Under the pieces are notes generated by a model, which had not been told where the DNA came from, made no database searches, and saw only the letters and a program-made list of their open reading frames with translations. The translations under genes and the position numbers were made by a program. Positions 26,300 through 38,003 of a stretch of 64,000 bases of DNA are shown in pieces (position 1 is the stretch's first letter; each line of letters opens with the position of its first letter). The stretch spans positions 1 to 64,000 of the forward strand of contig JADFUC010000717.1 in NCBI GenBank assembly GCA_019722365.1, given 5' to 3'. The stretch comes from Lithospermum erythrorhizon. Lineage: Eukaryota; Streptophyta; Magnoliopsida; Boraginales; Boraginaceae.

Positions 26300-26960
26300 C
26301 TCCGTAATGCTAGCATCTCTTTTCTTGAAGAAGCCCGGTTGAGGAATTAAACTTTCTAGTTAAAGCCTTGTCTATGGAGACGGGCTCAGTCGGTATACCC
26401 GATCGACCCACTTTCCACTTTGAGGGGGCGGGCCGAGCTGTTTGACCATTTCATCCCCGCCCGGTCCCAACATTGTTGCACGTTTTCAACAAAGTGGGGC
26501 ACATGTTGTTTAGGGTTCCCCGATTCCATCGAAGTGTTGGAACTTGGGTAGCCGATAACCTATGTAGGTATATGAAGGTGACTCCCACGTCTGCGTGACC
26601 TTTTATTACCCCCAGTATACTCCTTAAAAATTGCGCTACTGGAATCGTCCATCTTGAGATGAGTAGGAACTCTCTTGTGTTCCTGGATTAGTCATTGTAA
26701 TGAACACGAGGCATAGTGAGGATAGATAGAGCATCCATCTCCCGCACTGGAGTTGTAGGCACCTCTTTCACCTTTGGGGATACTTAATTTACTCTTTGCT
26801 ACATGTTGTTGATCGGCCCGTCTTTTTCGACTTAGCGATAGAGTCATCTTGGTGCTGAATCTTTTGCAGCATGGTTTCTACCATCCCTATTAAGGTAGCC
26901 ATCTATTCTTCCAGGGAGGTAATGCAGTCATCATTCTTTGGTGATGGGAAATTGCGGAAG
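26300..26960 (-). pseudogene. Gypsy gag relic with coiled-coil start
   Basis: On the minus strand, MATLIGMVETMLQKIQHQ (about 26,850-26,910) looks like the gag N-terminal coiled coil, and PKFQHFDGIGEP (26,510-26,548) is the conserved PKFQ.FDG.G.P start of the capsid domain, followed by GGDEMVKQL. Several stops interrupt it. Confidence 0.75.
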
Positions 26961-27480
26961 CGGTGAATGAGCAGACTACAATTTGTAGACTCATGTCGGG
27001 TATCTTGGGTGTAGAACCACGGTTGCTTGAGCTGCCGATGTTAGGTCCTCGAGAAGTTCTCGTCTATGTGTTGAGAAGGTTCCTCGGCTAACATCGGTCG
27101 CTGGTAGCTATAGCACATTATGACACGGTGCGCCTTACAGAGCTCACAGCGATATGTTTTGCTAAGGGCTTGGCGGGGTCTTTGAGGGGACATCTCCATT
27201 GGTCCGTGTATTTGATGGGTGTCTTGATGTGACCCCCTACTTCTTGTAGTATCCTTTGATATGGAGAAGTTGGGATAGTCACCTCTTGGTAACATCTCGG
27301 TTCTCGGTAGTAATGAGGTAGTTGTGATCGCATCGGACTTGTCATGTTGTGATGCAAAAGAAGAATTTTATTATTTATGATAGAGGGGTACAAAATAAAA
27401 CCCAACGTAGGGAAAAATTCCTCAGTGTCTGATTTTTATCAAATCGAAGGATCATTATCCAAAATATGAGTCACAGAGTT

Positions 27481-27660
27481 GTTGACGATTTGAGATAATA
27501 AAACACTTGACTTGACTTGATTTAGTCTTCAGCCAGCTTGATTGATTTGATTTGAGCTTGAGCTTGAGCTTAAGCTTGACTTGATTTGATTTGATTTGAT
27601 TTGAGCTTGACTTGATTTGACTTAGATTTGACTTTGGATAGAAACTCTGCAAAATTTGGA
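27481..27660. repeat. Microsatellite-like 'cttgatttgatttgagcttga' block
   Basis: About 180 bases dominated by 5-6 base words 'gattt', 'cttga' and 'gagctt'. The open frames through it are low-complexity and not genes. Confidence 0.8.
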
Positions 27661-27699
27661 ATATGTATCACAGTGTGATGGACTTGAGGCCGAACAGAC

Positions 27700-28220
27700 T
27701 TGGGCAGTGCGGACTTGGATATGGCCGAGTAGGGGGACATAGCACCGTATTCCGTGTTGGTGTATGGACTTGATCTTGGGTCTTGGGCGTGATCTCCGTT
27801 CTATGTCGAGATTTGATGGACTTCTGCATAGCGTTTGCGGTGTGGGACTTGCTTTAGTACTCTTCTTTGGGACTTGGATAAGCTATAGCCTTCAGTGGGA
27901 CTTTGGGATTTGGTGCTTCACCTTTTATGGTGGGACTATGTGGCTTGAGAGGCCGTTTGTCTTTGATGGAACTTAGTGCCTTGATATGACACTTGATTTG
28001 GGATAGAACTCCGAGCTTAGTGTATGGAGTGATGTTGAAGCACGTTAACTTCTTCTTTGTCTTCAGCGGCCTTAGCGACTTGTTGTTGTAGAGTGGGACT
28101 TGAGGATATGACCCATGTGGGACTTAGTGAGATTTGGCCTCACTTGGGGACTTCATTTAGCTTGAAGTAATGTCACTTTCAGCTTTTACTCACGGCCCGG
28201 CCTTAGCGGCTTGTTGTTGT
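27700..28220 (+). repeat. Cluster of 'gggactt(g)' words and a ~130-bp direct repeat
   Basis: Nine or more occurrences of 'ggactt' at irregular spacing. In addition 'ggccttagcg(a/g)cttgttgttgtagagtg' occurs twice (near 28,066 and 28,200). Confidence 0.6.
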
Positions 28221-28924
28221 AGAGTGATGATCAGTATGAAGGTGGAAGGCGTCCCCCGATGTTGTTGATGATCTTGATCAAGCCCAGACAAGGGCCTTAT
28301 CGAGCGTGTTTCACGCACAAATCCAGCTATAGAGACTGAACGCTCAGTTTATTCCTATATCTTTAGGATTTGATAGATAAACTTGAAATATATCGGTGTT
28401 CATCAAGTTTTTTGATTAATGGTGCGTAGGCAATCACGAGATATTCGGCGTTCTTGAAAATTCTGTCAATTCTCATCATTTTGCTTTAAACTTGAAGGGT
28501 ATTGCGCGTGCAATAATCATATTCAAGCTCTGTTTTCGGCCACCTAAGGTGTTTTCCAACCACCGCGTGGTGTTTTGTGGCGGATCAAGATTTAACTTAG
28601 AAATTTCAGAGATCGTTCTCTGTATTTTCTTAGGGGTTTTGTGTGTGTTTTTGGTGGTGGAATGTTGTGGAATTGTTCATTGAATTTCGGTCAAAAGAGT
28701 GGGGGAGGGGTATTTATAGGTTTCTGGGCCTCGGAATGCTTGCTTCGATTGACTAGTTTGATTTTTAGGTGGATCAAATAGTTGAATTTTGAGGTAAGAT
28801 CTGCAGGATGATTGAATTTTCTTATTTTTGTGAAATATCAGTACTTCGGCGCCTTTCAAGATAAAAGAAAGTAGGTCAAAATATTTTCATGTGGCCGCAG
28901 GGCTGGCTTTTAGGCCTTTATTTT

Positions 28925-29065
28925 CTGTACGCCGCGACTTACGGAGTCTTGATTTTGAACCACATAACCCATGGCCTTGATTTTGAACCACGTAACTTGT
29001 GGAGCCTTCATTTAAACCCGTAATTTTTAGATTCTTCATTTTGAGCCACGTGGCCTTGGAGCCGC
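28925..29065 (+). repeat. Tandem repeat, ~29-bp unit, four degenerate copies
   Basis: Units follow 'cttgattttgaaccacataa' with a 'cc(c)atgg/cttgtgg' tail; the later two copies are more diverged ('cttcatttaaacccgtaa', 'cttcattttgagccacgtgg'). Confidence 0.75.
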
Positions 29066-29300
29066 TCCACCTGGCGATTTTGTCCAGTAAAGTAGGGTTT
29101 CGAGCCTAATTTTATTTGACGACTATCTTGAGGCTGTTTTCTCGGGAACCTATTCGAGTTGAGCACTTAGGGTTAATTAATGCTTAAGAAACCCTTAACT
29201 TTGACTTGATTAACTACAGAGGCAGTTACCGGGGGAACCTGTTGTCCAAGGGTTTGATTTGAATTTAGAGGTTTAATGAGGAACACTAATTAGGCAAGTG

Positions 29301-30033
29301 GCATTTTTTAGTGGCTCGACCGCCAATTAATTTGATTAGTCGTCTTAATCTATTTAATTATTTTTTGATAAATTTTAAATATCTCTGATGGCATCCTGTT
29401 CTTATATTTTGCATTGGTTGCTTATAAAATACAAAGTATTTAATTTGCTCAACAGCAAGAATTTGGAATGGTCAAATATTTAAATAGAATTAATTTCATG
29501 TTCCCATTTTCGATGAGGTAGGGGAATGATGTTCAAAGTCATTCGATCATATTAATATATATGAAAACAATTGAGTTTAAATTTTAAAAAATAAACAATC
29601 AAAATACATAGTTGGCCAATTTTATTTGATAAAGGTAGTAGTGTAGTACTATATACAATTCATTTTAAAATTGATATTTTAATATTTGAGATAAAATTTT
29701 GACCATAATAACTTTTTAGTTATATATTAACAACAATAAGAAGATAGTTATATGAAAATATTTAAAAAAACAAACTCAAATGTTATATTTATATTTATTG
29801 TAATAAATAATATTTCCTTTATTCCATGAAAATTTTCTACTTTCATTCTTGATTTATTTTTCATAATTTGTTTCTTTTTGTCAATTTTTACATGTATTAT
29901 ATAGATAAATCAACTTTAATTAGTGTTAAAATATCTTTTTTTAAATTATGAAAAATTCAAAGTTCAACAATTTTGATAAGGAGGAATCAGAAAACAAAAC
30001 TATGAAGGTATCAATAAAAATGAGTTTGGATGA
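29301..30033. other. AT-rich intergenic DNA
   Basis: No open frame, inverted repeat or relative elsewhere in the window was noticed. Confidence 0.4.
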
Positions 30034-30042
30034 AATAGTATA

Positions 30043-31006
30043 GGCTAAATTTCATCCAAGCACCTGAATTAGGAAAATTATTTTAAATAGATATTTGAAT
30101 CTTTCAATATTTTAAATGATCACCTGTAGGTGATTTTTGATACGTGGACTTTTAGAAAACTTATTTTAGCACATAAACTCTACTTTAACAATAAGAATAA
30201 AATAAAAAAATTATATATATTACACTTTATGAATCATCTTTTAATAACAAACACTTAAATAAATTAATTTTAACCAATCCCGTACCCCTGGGCCCTCCCC
30301 CCTTCGATGGGCAGCTGAGCTCAATGCATCCGATTTTTAAGATCCTCAACCCTACTATGCGTTACACGATGGAAATAAATGCCCTTTCTAGGTTACCTAG
30401 ACCTTCAAATATGTTGAACCCAACAACATCATCAACTACTTTGTTCTCATTTGATCTATTTTTCAACTTCTCAATTTGCTCTTTTGTGATCTTAATCATG
30501 TTTACTGTAGTTGGTTTTTTCCTTTCTTCAAGATTGTCCGAACTTCCAATCAACAAAGGTGAGTGGTCAAACTCTGGGTGGTGAAACTTGTGTTCCGCTA
30601 CGCAATGGAGTTGAGCTCTGCAGCGTATGAGGAGAGCATGTGGCTTGTTAATTTAGAGGTGTTGCCAGCAGATCTGATACGAAGGTACACACAGTTTTCA
30701 TAGTATTCTTCTTCCAACATCCTATTAAACTTATTTGATGTTATAATTTTTTATTTAATTGATTAAAATTGATTATTAAAAATTGATTTATTTAAGTGTT
30801 TGTTATTTAAAAAATAATTCATAAACTGTAATATGTATAAATTTCATATTTTGTCCTTAGCTTTTGCTTGTTAAAGTCAGGTGTTAAAAATAAGTTTTTA
30901 AAAGTTTAGGTGTCAAAAATCATTTAGAAGTACTTATTTGAAATGTTAAAAGGTTCAGGTGATTATGAAAAATTTTCCTAGTCTAGTTGCTGGATGAAAT
31001 TTGGCC
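30043..31006. mobile_element. Mutator-like element (Pack-MULE type), 964 bp
   Basis: Terminal inverted repeats of roughly 230 bases: the left begins GGCTAAATTTCATCCA, the right ends GGATGAAATTTGGCC. They pair along most of 30,043-30,270 and 30,765-31,006. Flanks are AATAGTATA (30,034-30,042) and AATACTATA (31,007-31,015), a 9-base target duplication with one difference, as expected for Mutator elements. No transposase is encoded, so it is non-autonomous. The unrelated core holds a gene fragment. Confidence 0.85.
30362..30640 (-). pseudogene. BAHD acyltransferase fragment captured in the MULE
   Basis: Minus-strand translation reads HHPEFDHSPLLIGSSDNLEE, then RKKPTTVNMIKITKEQIEKL. This matches, from memory, the middle of BAHD acyltransferases near spermidine/shikimate hydroxycinnamoyl transferases (EFDH..LLIG.SDN.EERKK.TTV..LK.SKEQ.EKLK). 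The HXXXD and DFGWG catalytic motifs are absent, so the piece cannot be an enzyme. It is confined to the core between the inverted repeats. Family assignment is by pattern memory. Confidence 0.6.
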
Positions 31007-31015
31007 AATACTATA

Positions 31016-31376
31016 TTGTACAAGTTTTTTGTTCTGTTTATGTTAGTAATAATACTTGTATGATTCTTCTGAAGATCATTGCATCTGCTTGAAGGCGACT
31101 ACTAGTACGTGGTTGACGTTTCTCAATTTAAATATTTGACGGATTAGTGAAGGTGAATTGAATTTATACAATGAACTTGAGGATTATTATGATAATTCAC
31201 TATTATTGGTATGCAAAGCTTGTGCAATCTTTTATCAAAGACCCTAACATTCTAAACGACCCTACCTAAATTAGTTTAACAATGTTTTCCGGATAGAGTG
31301 TCGAATATATTTAGTTTGGTCACTTTATAATATGCAATGATTTAAATGAAGGGTTTTGATTTTTACACTCCAAGTA
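31016..31376. other. Intergenic DNA, nothing recognised
   Basis: AT-rich; no repeat partner or coding signal seen. Confidence 0.3.
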
Positions 31377-31900
31377 TTAATAATTATTGGAAAAGTATCT
31401 TGAATCATTGCTGTCATTTTTGAGTCGGCGGGGACTTGCATCGGGACTTGTACCCGTGTCCCAATAGCGTGGCTGAAGATTTGAGGATAACAGATCCGGA
31501 CTTGTATCGGGAGATGGCAAGTTCCGACTCATGTCCCAAAGTTGTTGACGAAGCACATCGGGACTTGACGAACTTGATCGGAGGACATCAATGCAGAACT
31601 TAGATGGACGTATTTCCTTAGGCGATTTTGAGCTTATAAATACCCTTTCCACTAGTTTTTGAGTCCTTGATCTTAAAATCTGATTGTGTAGGCTATAGAA
31701 TAGAGAATTAGGGTTCTTGAATAGCTTTGGTCTTGTCATTTTATTCTTTTGAGTAGTGTAGCCTGAGTTATATACGTCGAGTTTACGTATTCATAAAAAC
31801 CTGGAGTTATACACACAGAATACATTAGTATAATCAGTTTATTACATCGTCACGAGAGTATAGTCTAGTTTGCTTTCACTTGAGAGCTAGTTTTAGGCGA
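31377..31900 (+). mobile_element. 'GGGACTTG' LTR fragment, copy D1 (plus)
   Basis: Contains three GGGACTTG words, then a TATA-like CTTATAAATACCC near 31,636, then 'ggctatagaatagagaatt'. The same order occurs in reverse at 49.9-50.2, 52.1-52.5 and 57.1-57.5 kb, identifying a U3-TATA-R segment of one LTR family. The 120-codon minus-strand open frame across it is incidental. Confidence 0.55.
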
Positions 31901-34166
31901 TGCATGTCGGTTTCATGCCGCTATAATGAAATAAATAAAGGCATAGTTTTACTCACTTGGGAGTCATGGATTAATAATAACACATTACTAGAAATACCAC
32001 GTAAAAATCTTGTAGTATACTTTACTTAATTCTTTGTCATACTCTTGTAGTATACCCGACCATTGTCGTTATAATCCTCCTGTTACAAAGGATGTTTGAC
32101 AAGAGGTCTAAACATATTACTCCGGTACCCATGAAGCATCACTCGGGTCTAAGAATCGTCATTTAACATAAGCTCTGTGAGAATCTCCTTGGGACACATA
32201 TAATTTACCTTCCAAGTTTTCATGGAAGTTATGGTCCAGTACTATGGCTTGAAACTATTTCAACACTCTTATACCCATGTAATTGATTAGAGTATCCATA
32301 CTCCCTTTTGATCCAAGAAAATTGATCAACACAATCAAACACATAATAGTCGTTTGGTGTTCGATTCCAATCAGGGAACACCTAACTAAGGACGAGGCAA
32401 TCTGATTGTTCTCTTAACTTGTTAGAGGTTTTCTTGTTTGGATTACATATCCAAAGATCTCTTCATAATAACATAGATTGTCAATGGAATCAAAGGTTTG
32501 TTACTTGTAGTAACGTGGTGTGTATGTTTTGTACACACTCATCATCGTATTCATAATGATGTGGTCTTGATCTTAAAACTCAGATTCAAGTATATTGTCA
32601 CACAATGATCGTTTTATGACATATAGACAAAATACTGGCTCTCACTAAGTCTAGCACCACTTGAACATCGAAACAAGAACATTACTTCTTCTTGGTATGC
32701 TTACACTAGTGTGGTTAATTAGTTGGGTATCTAGCTAAGTGTTATTCTTTGACTTCTCAAGTCCATGTACGTGTGTATTTCTATATCTTATTGAAGTATC
32801 ACTTTCTAAGTACATGTTCAGATCAACTCAATGAGATCTTGATTTTTCTAGCTTGAGTAAGCCCTATTTAAGGAGATAACCATCTTTTATCATGACACCA
32901 ATCTAGGCGACTTTCAAGATCGCTCATCGATTGGTGGCAATCGACTAGCTTCTTATTCACAACTTCTCATATTATGTGCATTTGGTTTTTTATGTTACGT
33001 AGTCATTTATTGTGTTGTACTTGTTAACAAGTTGTTCACAAACTTTGTTTATCAGTTCATCTGGCTTAACTAAGATAAACAAATAAATCCACAAATGGAT
33101 TTGGTTAACTAATAAATATAATCCACTTTTCCTTGCTTTCTTCTTTCCCGTTTATGCAACTTTATGATGTAGGAAGGAGAAAATTGTTCACTTGAAGATT
33201 CTTTCTTTTAGGTATTCAATTTGGATCTCGTTAATGCCTTATCAGTGATTATAGCGCTTTCGACTTGTTGAGTTCAATTAGTGATCTCTATGAAACCTTA
33301 AAATATTCGAGCGTTCCCTTGACCTTGTAGAGAAATTAAATACATAGCACGATGGATTTGTGTTATTCTCTATTATTAGAATGTCTTTCACATACTAACT
33401 TGCACATGCTGTGTAGCTTCCACTGACCTTCTTGTCTATACAAGAACCTAATTTCCATTAATGAACTCAAATGATTTGAACTGTTCATTAACTTATATAT
33501 CAACTATTGTAGATCCGAACAGTCTAAAATATTTATGATTAATTGATAATTTCTCTAGTATAAGAATCACCTTGACTTGGACCCAGATTCTATTTATCGA
33601 TTACGATCTTTATCTTTCACGGACATCTCTATTTAATTAATCATTCCTTAATAGCTTTGGTTATCTTGAATTTAACTATGTTAATATCAAATCTGCGTTT
33701 GGTATATTAAACTATGTCCGGATCACAAATCCTAAATCATCTTTTTGTTGTTCACGGTTTGTATCATGAAAGTAGCCACCCCTTTGTTAGGATTACCATT
33801 GTAATGCTCTGGGATTCAGGATTCATCTTATAATTTGTCAAGCTGTTTGACTTGGTGAAAGTTTTATAAGATTTTGAACTGTTTTATGGAACCTGATTGT
33901 ATCACATCTTTATGTGATATTCTAGACGTTCATTAGTATATACCACGTTTATTAGGTGTGTGAAATTTAGAGGTGGATATATAATTCGAGTTTATTAAAT
34001 GAATCTAGTTTATTTAATGTGTGTACTTGTTTAACAATTTAAAGAATATTAAATGTTTACTTAAGCTAACTCTCAACCATTTGAACTTATTCAAATATTG
34101 TTCATGTAATTCCAAAATACAGTCGTAAATACACACGTTTGTATTTTACTAAACTATTGTACTAGC
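31901..34166 (+). repeat. Transposon-internal repeat; 3' part shared with 57.65-58.14 kb
   Basis: 33,700-34,166 is colinear with 57,650-58,140 in the same orientation (shared 'atcacatctttatgtgat', 'gtgaaagttttataa', 'tttaagct(a/g)(a/g)ctctc'). 31,960-32,180 matches 4.1-4.4 kb. Since it runs into a copia-type LTR at 34,167 it may be that element's 3' interior. No open pol frame is present. Confidence 0.4.
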
Positions 34167-35006
34167 TGTTGGAAATCAATAGTTATTAGTTTAATTAATT
34201 ATGTCTGTTGCGACAATTGTTGCAACAATTCATTCTACTAAGGTTAATTTAAATGTGATTACATAAGCGGAGCGTTCTAACTATAGTAATGGTAATTACT
34301 GATGGGGTTCTCACGATAATACGAGGGAGTTATGCGGATTGCTGAATCCATTGCATAACGTTATAATCATATTATGGTCTATTATATTATTATATGGTAT
34401 TATCTGAGTCTAGAAGAATCACGCGCTATCTGTTGGTGAGTTAAATTTCATGTATGAATTAAAAGCGAACTTGCTAAAATTGAGAGTGAATATTCTCAGG
34501 AATTGGGAGTTATACATTAGTAATGTAAAATATAAATTAAAGGATAACTCATATTGATGGCAGCTAGTTTAAGCAGTGTCGATTAGTTAATTGAGCTTGT
34601 TGATAGCAATTTAAACGCTTCATTATTGACTTGTTAATGGCTTGTTAATTCAAACAATTTCAAATTAAAAACCCCAAATGAATAATTAAGAAATTATAAA
34701 CCCCAAATCAAAAAAGTAAGTAACTTCTAAATGAATAAGAATTGTATTAGAGGAGGGGAAGGAAGGGGTTCGTTTTATAAGACAAGGGAAGAAAAAGAGG
34801 AGGAAATAGGGGAGTTCTCTATACTTGAAATGAAGAGGGGGGGGGGATTTCATTATATATTAAATTTACTTTCGGTATGTGCGGTTCTATCGATCACGGA
34901 TCAGGGCGGTTCTTGGTCTAAATAAATAACACTGGATACTCGGTCCGGTTCTTTTCGGCGGCCAATTTCGGTTTATCAGGCCAGTTAACTGTATTTATTT
35001 CCAACA
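34167..35006 (+). mobile_element. Copia-type LTR (plus), 840 bp
   Basis: Begins TGTTGGAAATCAATAG and ends ATTTATTTCCAACA, short inverted ends TGTTGG/CCAACA. The reverse-oriented relative at 52,565-53,459 shares the interior. No target duplication is evident, so whether it is solo or a 3' LTR is open. A 64-codon open frame at 34,731-34,925 is in the LTR and has no known motif. Confidence 0.65.
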
Positions 35007-35039
35007 ATTAAAACGGAGTTAATTGCAAATAAAACCTAA

Positions 35040-35900
35040 GCGAATTCATAGTTTTGGTGAAAAACACCGCCATGGGACTTGAATTAAATCCGATCAAAGT
35101 CCCAGAAAGTCCTAAATCTAATTTGGCGATGCTTATCGGGACTTAGTCGGGAGGTTGCCGTCACCTAATCGTCAAGCTATGAGTTTATAGTAGCTAGATT
35201 AAAATTTTAGTTGAGACAATCGGGACTTGGTAAGTCACGACCAGTAATGTCGGGCATTTTATTAATATAAAAATCCAATTCAAAGTTTTTAAACCTAACT
35301 TTCTCCCATCTTTTTTGCACGATTTAAGAGTATATTTTAGAGCATTTCAAAGAAAAAAGGCACTCTTTGATTGTTCAAAGAAATTGATTGATAGGATTTC
35401 ATAGTGTTTGTTTATTCAATTATTATTATTGAAAGTTGTGTATTGAAATCTTGGGTTGTATTACTTGGGGTCTTAATTGGGGAGATTAAGATAGGTGAAA
35501 TCCTGGAGCGAGGCTTTGAGTTATCATTAAAATTGGAGTTGAGTGATTGTACAAACACTTTGAGTTGATCCAATTTTTGATAGTGGTGATTATTCCCAAA
35601 TCCCGAGATTGGAAAGTCGAAGGTTGAACACGTAGGGAAAACTAAAGCTATATTTCCCTCGTCTTGCATTTTATTGTTATTTAAATTATTAGATTGATTT
35701 AATTATTTCAAACTTATTGATCTAAACTATATTTTTATTTTACTATTGCTTCATTGTGTGGGGTAGCTTTATAATTTATTATTAGTATTTTAAATTTGAT
35801 AAAATTTGAAATTAGTTTATAAAATTATAAAAATCTAAAAATATAGTAAAATCTTTACTCATCTCCTTCTAAATATAGTAATTAGTCCAATAATTCACAT
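35040..35900 (+). mobile_element. 'GGGACTTG' LTR relic, copy D5 (plus)
   Basis: Three GGGACTT words (35,085-35,225), then an AT-rich stretch and a U5-like segment ('gaacacgtagggaaaac', 'ctcgtcttgcattttattg') typical of the end of copia LTRs. Edges are uncertain. Confidence 0.4.
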
Positions 35901-36972
35901 TAAAGATCAAAATTCACATCATTTTATGTGACATGCATATGTAATTTCGGGCAATTCCTGGAACTAATTGCTTAGATGTGATGAAATCGGACCATTTTCA
36001 ACTCTTTAATGACCTCAAAACAACTATTCTTAAAGCTCTTTTGCATTATATTTTTTGTACCTAGCTCTATATAAACGAATTTCATATTACTCAATCAAGA
36101 TACATTTAAATTGGAGGGAACGTCTTTAATTAGGAAGGAGGGTTGGGAGTGGGGATATTATTGAGTGTCTTGGGATGATGAAGTTGTTTTAAAATTTAAT
36201 ATTGATCCACTAAAGTAAAATATGTTTTTTTGATACATTTAGTTGATTATATAACGAATTATCTTCATATTATAGCGATTGTTTCGTTTTATAAATGTAG
36301 ATTTTTTTTGCATTGAAATTTGTGTTGTCTCTAATATTATTTTTACATTGGTTGATAACTTTTAGCCTGTGAGAATTGTAAAAATCAATTATTGTCTTAA
36401 TAAATATTTTTCTTCTAAACAATCAAATAAATAGAGACGGAGGGAGTACTTGATAGGGGTGAGTGGGTTATAAATTAGGTATGTTTAGGTTAGTTAGAAT
36501 ATGTGGTTGTGTCTAATGAAAGTTGTTTGACCGAATTATTCTTGTCAAAATTGATTTTGTCAAAAAAAAACTTCAGGTACAACGATTTTTGAAAGTTTAT
36601 GTGCCAAAAATAAACTCAAGGTGACTATTTGAAAAGTTGAAAAATTTATGTTCGTGCCTACATGAAATTTACTCTTTTTCAAATTTTGCCACTCGTCTCC
36701 TTATTTCATCCTTATTAAACCCTTGTCTAAACCCAAACCATTTAACTAGAGTCTTGGACTCGATTCAGACTCACTCAATTCGTTAAAATCTTAGTCACAA
36801 CTCAAATTAGGGATGTTGTAGGTTCGGTTCAAACTTAAAAAATCGATCTAATCGAACCGATGTTTTATTGATTTGGTTGAGAAAAATATGCGACAGAACT
36901 AAAAAGGTAAAAAAAAAATCAAAACCGATAAAAATTAATCGATTTTTGTTTTAGCATAAATCCAACCAAAAC
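35901..36972. other. AT-rich DNA with MITE-end relics
   Basis: A solitary Stowaway-like end (GACGGAGGGAGTA, 36,434-36,448) and a stretch at 36,560-36,670 related to the right end of the MULE at 30-31 kb. A 'ggttcggttc' style AT-rich repeat lies at 36,830-36,960. No gene. Confidence 0.4.
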
Positions 36973-37390
36973 TTATTTATAGAGATTGTTTAGAATTTTG
37001 AGCCTCAACCCCCTGCCCCTGGTCCCACAATTACAGCCCACAGTACCTTTGCTGTTACTTTGCCGAAGTGTTAAAAGGAGAGTAGTAAATCTAATCTCGT
37101 AGAGCGCGAAGTTGCCTCCATTTTGTACAGCCTTCAATAACTTATTGCTTTGACCCACATCATTAGTTCTGGACGTGGTACCACCTTCCAATCACAAGTT
37201 GACACGCATGAACTTGATTTATTTTTCAAGATGAAAAACATCAATAACTTTTTCTGATTGAGTTAACCTCCTCTACAACAGAGCGTCCTTTGTAGACTGA
37301 AATGGGACAATTGCATAAATCGACGCTTCATCTTGAGTTCCAGACCACATATACTTTTTCTCGACCTTTACATGGCAAAGTACCAAGAAA
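36973..37390 (-). pseudogene. Possible gene relic of unknown family
   Basis: GC content is higher than the surroundings. On the minus strand two stretches read like protein: EKKYMWSGTQDEASIYAIVP and, after a stop and shift, SNKLLKAVQNGGNFALYEIR. I do not recognise the family. It may be a decayed exon or part of an unrecognised transposase. Confidence 0.3.
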
Positions 37391-37488
37391 GTTTATAAAG
37401 AAGACCATGCATTACTACTAAAATATTTTGCAGCAATATTTTTAGATTAATCAAAGGGCAATTTGGTATGGAGCATTTCATTCATTCT

Positions 37489-37802
37489 TAGGCTATGCAC
37501 AATGATTTAAATTTTAAACTCCTACATTTTCATTTCTCACACTCCACCTCATTTTATATTTCTTCTATTTAATAATTTAACTACAATTCAACTTTTACAT
37601 TTACAGTAATTTAGGTTAAACTACATATTGTACACTCACTTCAAATTCACCAATCGTTATTGGCCCACCAAACATGAATTCAACTAGTTAAATAAATTCA
37701 ACTTCTCACTCCACTTAATTTAACTTCAATATTAATAACGACTACTACACCTATTCAACTCCTAATTTGGGATTTAATATCCACCATTGTAGATAGTTTA
37801 AG
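37489..37802. mobile_element. MITE candidate with 'ggctatgcacaatg' ends
   Basis: The left end TTAGGCTATGCACAATG pairs imperfectly with the right end CCACCATTGTAGATAGTTTAA. The length of ~310 bp, AT-rich interior and lack of coding fit a hAT/Harbinger-type MITE. The target duplication is not resolved. Confidence 0.45.
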
Positions 37803-38003
37803 ATCTAAACAATATTTATTTTTATTTTAATTTTAATACAAACGTAAATTATATTTTTATAGATTATTTTTCCTCCATTTTATCCTCTTATAAAAGAAAT
37901 AAAAATAAAAACCTACTAATTTGAAATTTTCACTTTTAATTTAAAAAAATCTTAAATTTTGGGACGAAGGCAGATAGAGTATTTCATATTCGCTTGATTT
38001 GTA

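Larger units (their letters stand above)
23461..27400 (-). mobile_element. Second Ty3/gypsy type, internal region (minus), decayed
   Basis: Holds gag and protease relics in minus-strand order. RT, RNase H and integrase could not be read between 23.5 and 25.3 kb. A 109-codon minus-strand open frame at 24,037-24,366 has no motif that I recognise. Confidence 0.6.
27401..29300 (-). mobile_element. Repeat-rich leader/LTR of the second gypsy type
   Basis: Lies upstream (minus sense) of the gag relic. It has a TATA-like CCTATAAATACCCC on the minus strand near 28,708-28,721, simple 'cttgatttga' repeats and two tandem arrays. Boundaries are not resolved. No gene is visible. Confidence 0.45.

Noticed and set aside
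27455..27652. 65-codon Lys/Leu/Ser-rich minus-strand frame
   Set aside because: Translation of the 'cttgatttga' microsatellite.
31377..31739. 120-codon minus-strand frame rich in Ser/Pro
   Set aside because: It runs antisense through the GGGACTTG U3 repeats; the SPD/SRD pattern is the translation of the octamer clusters.
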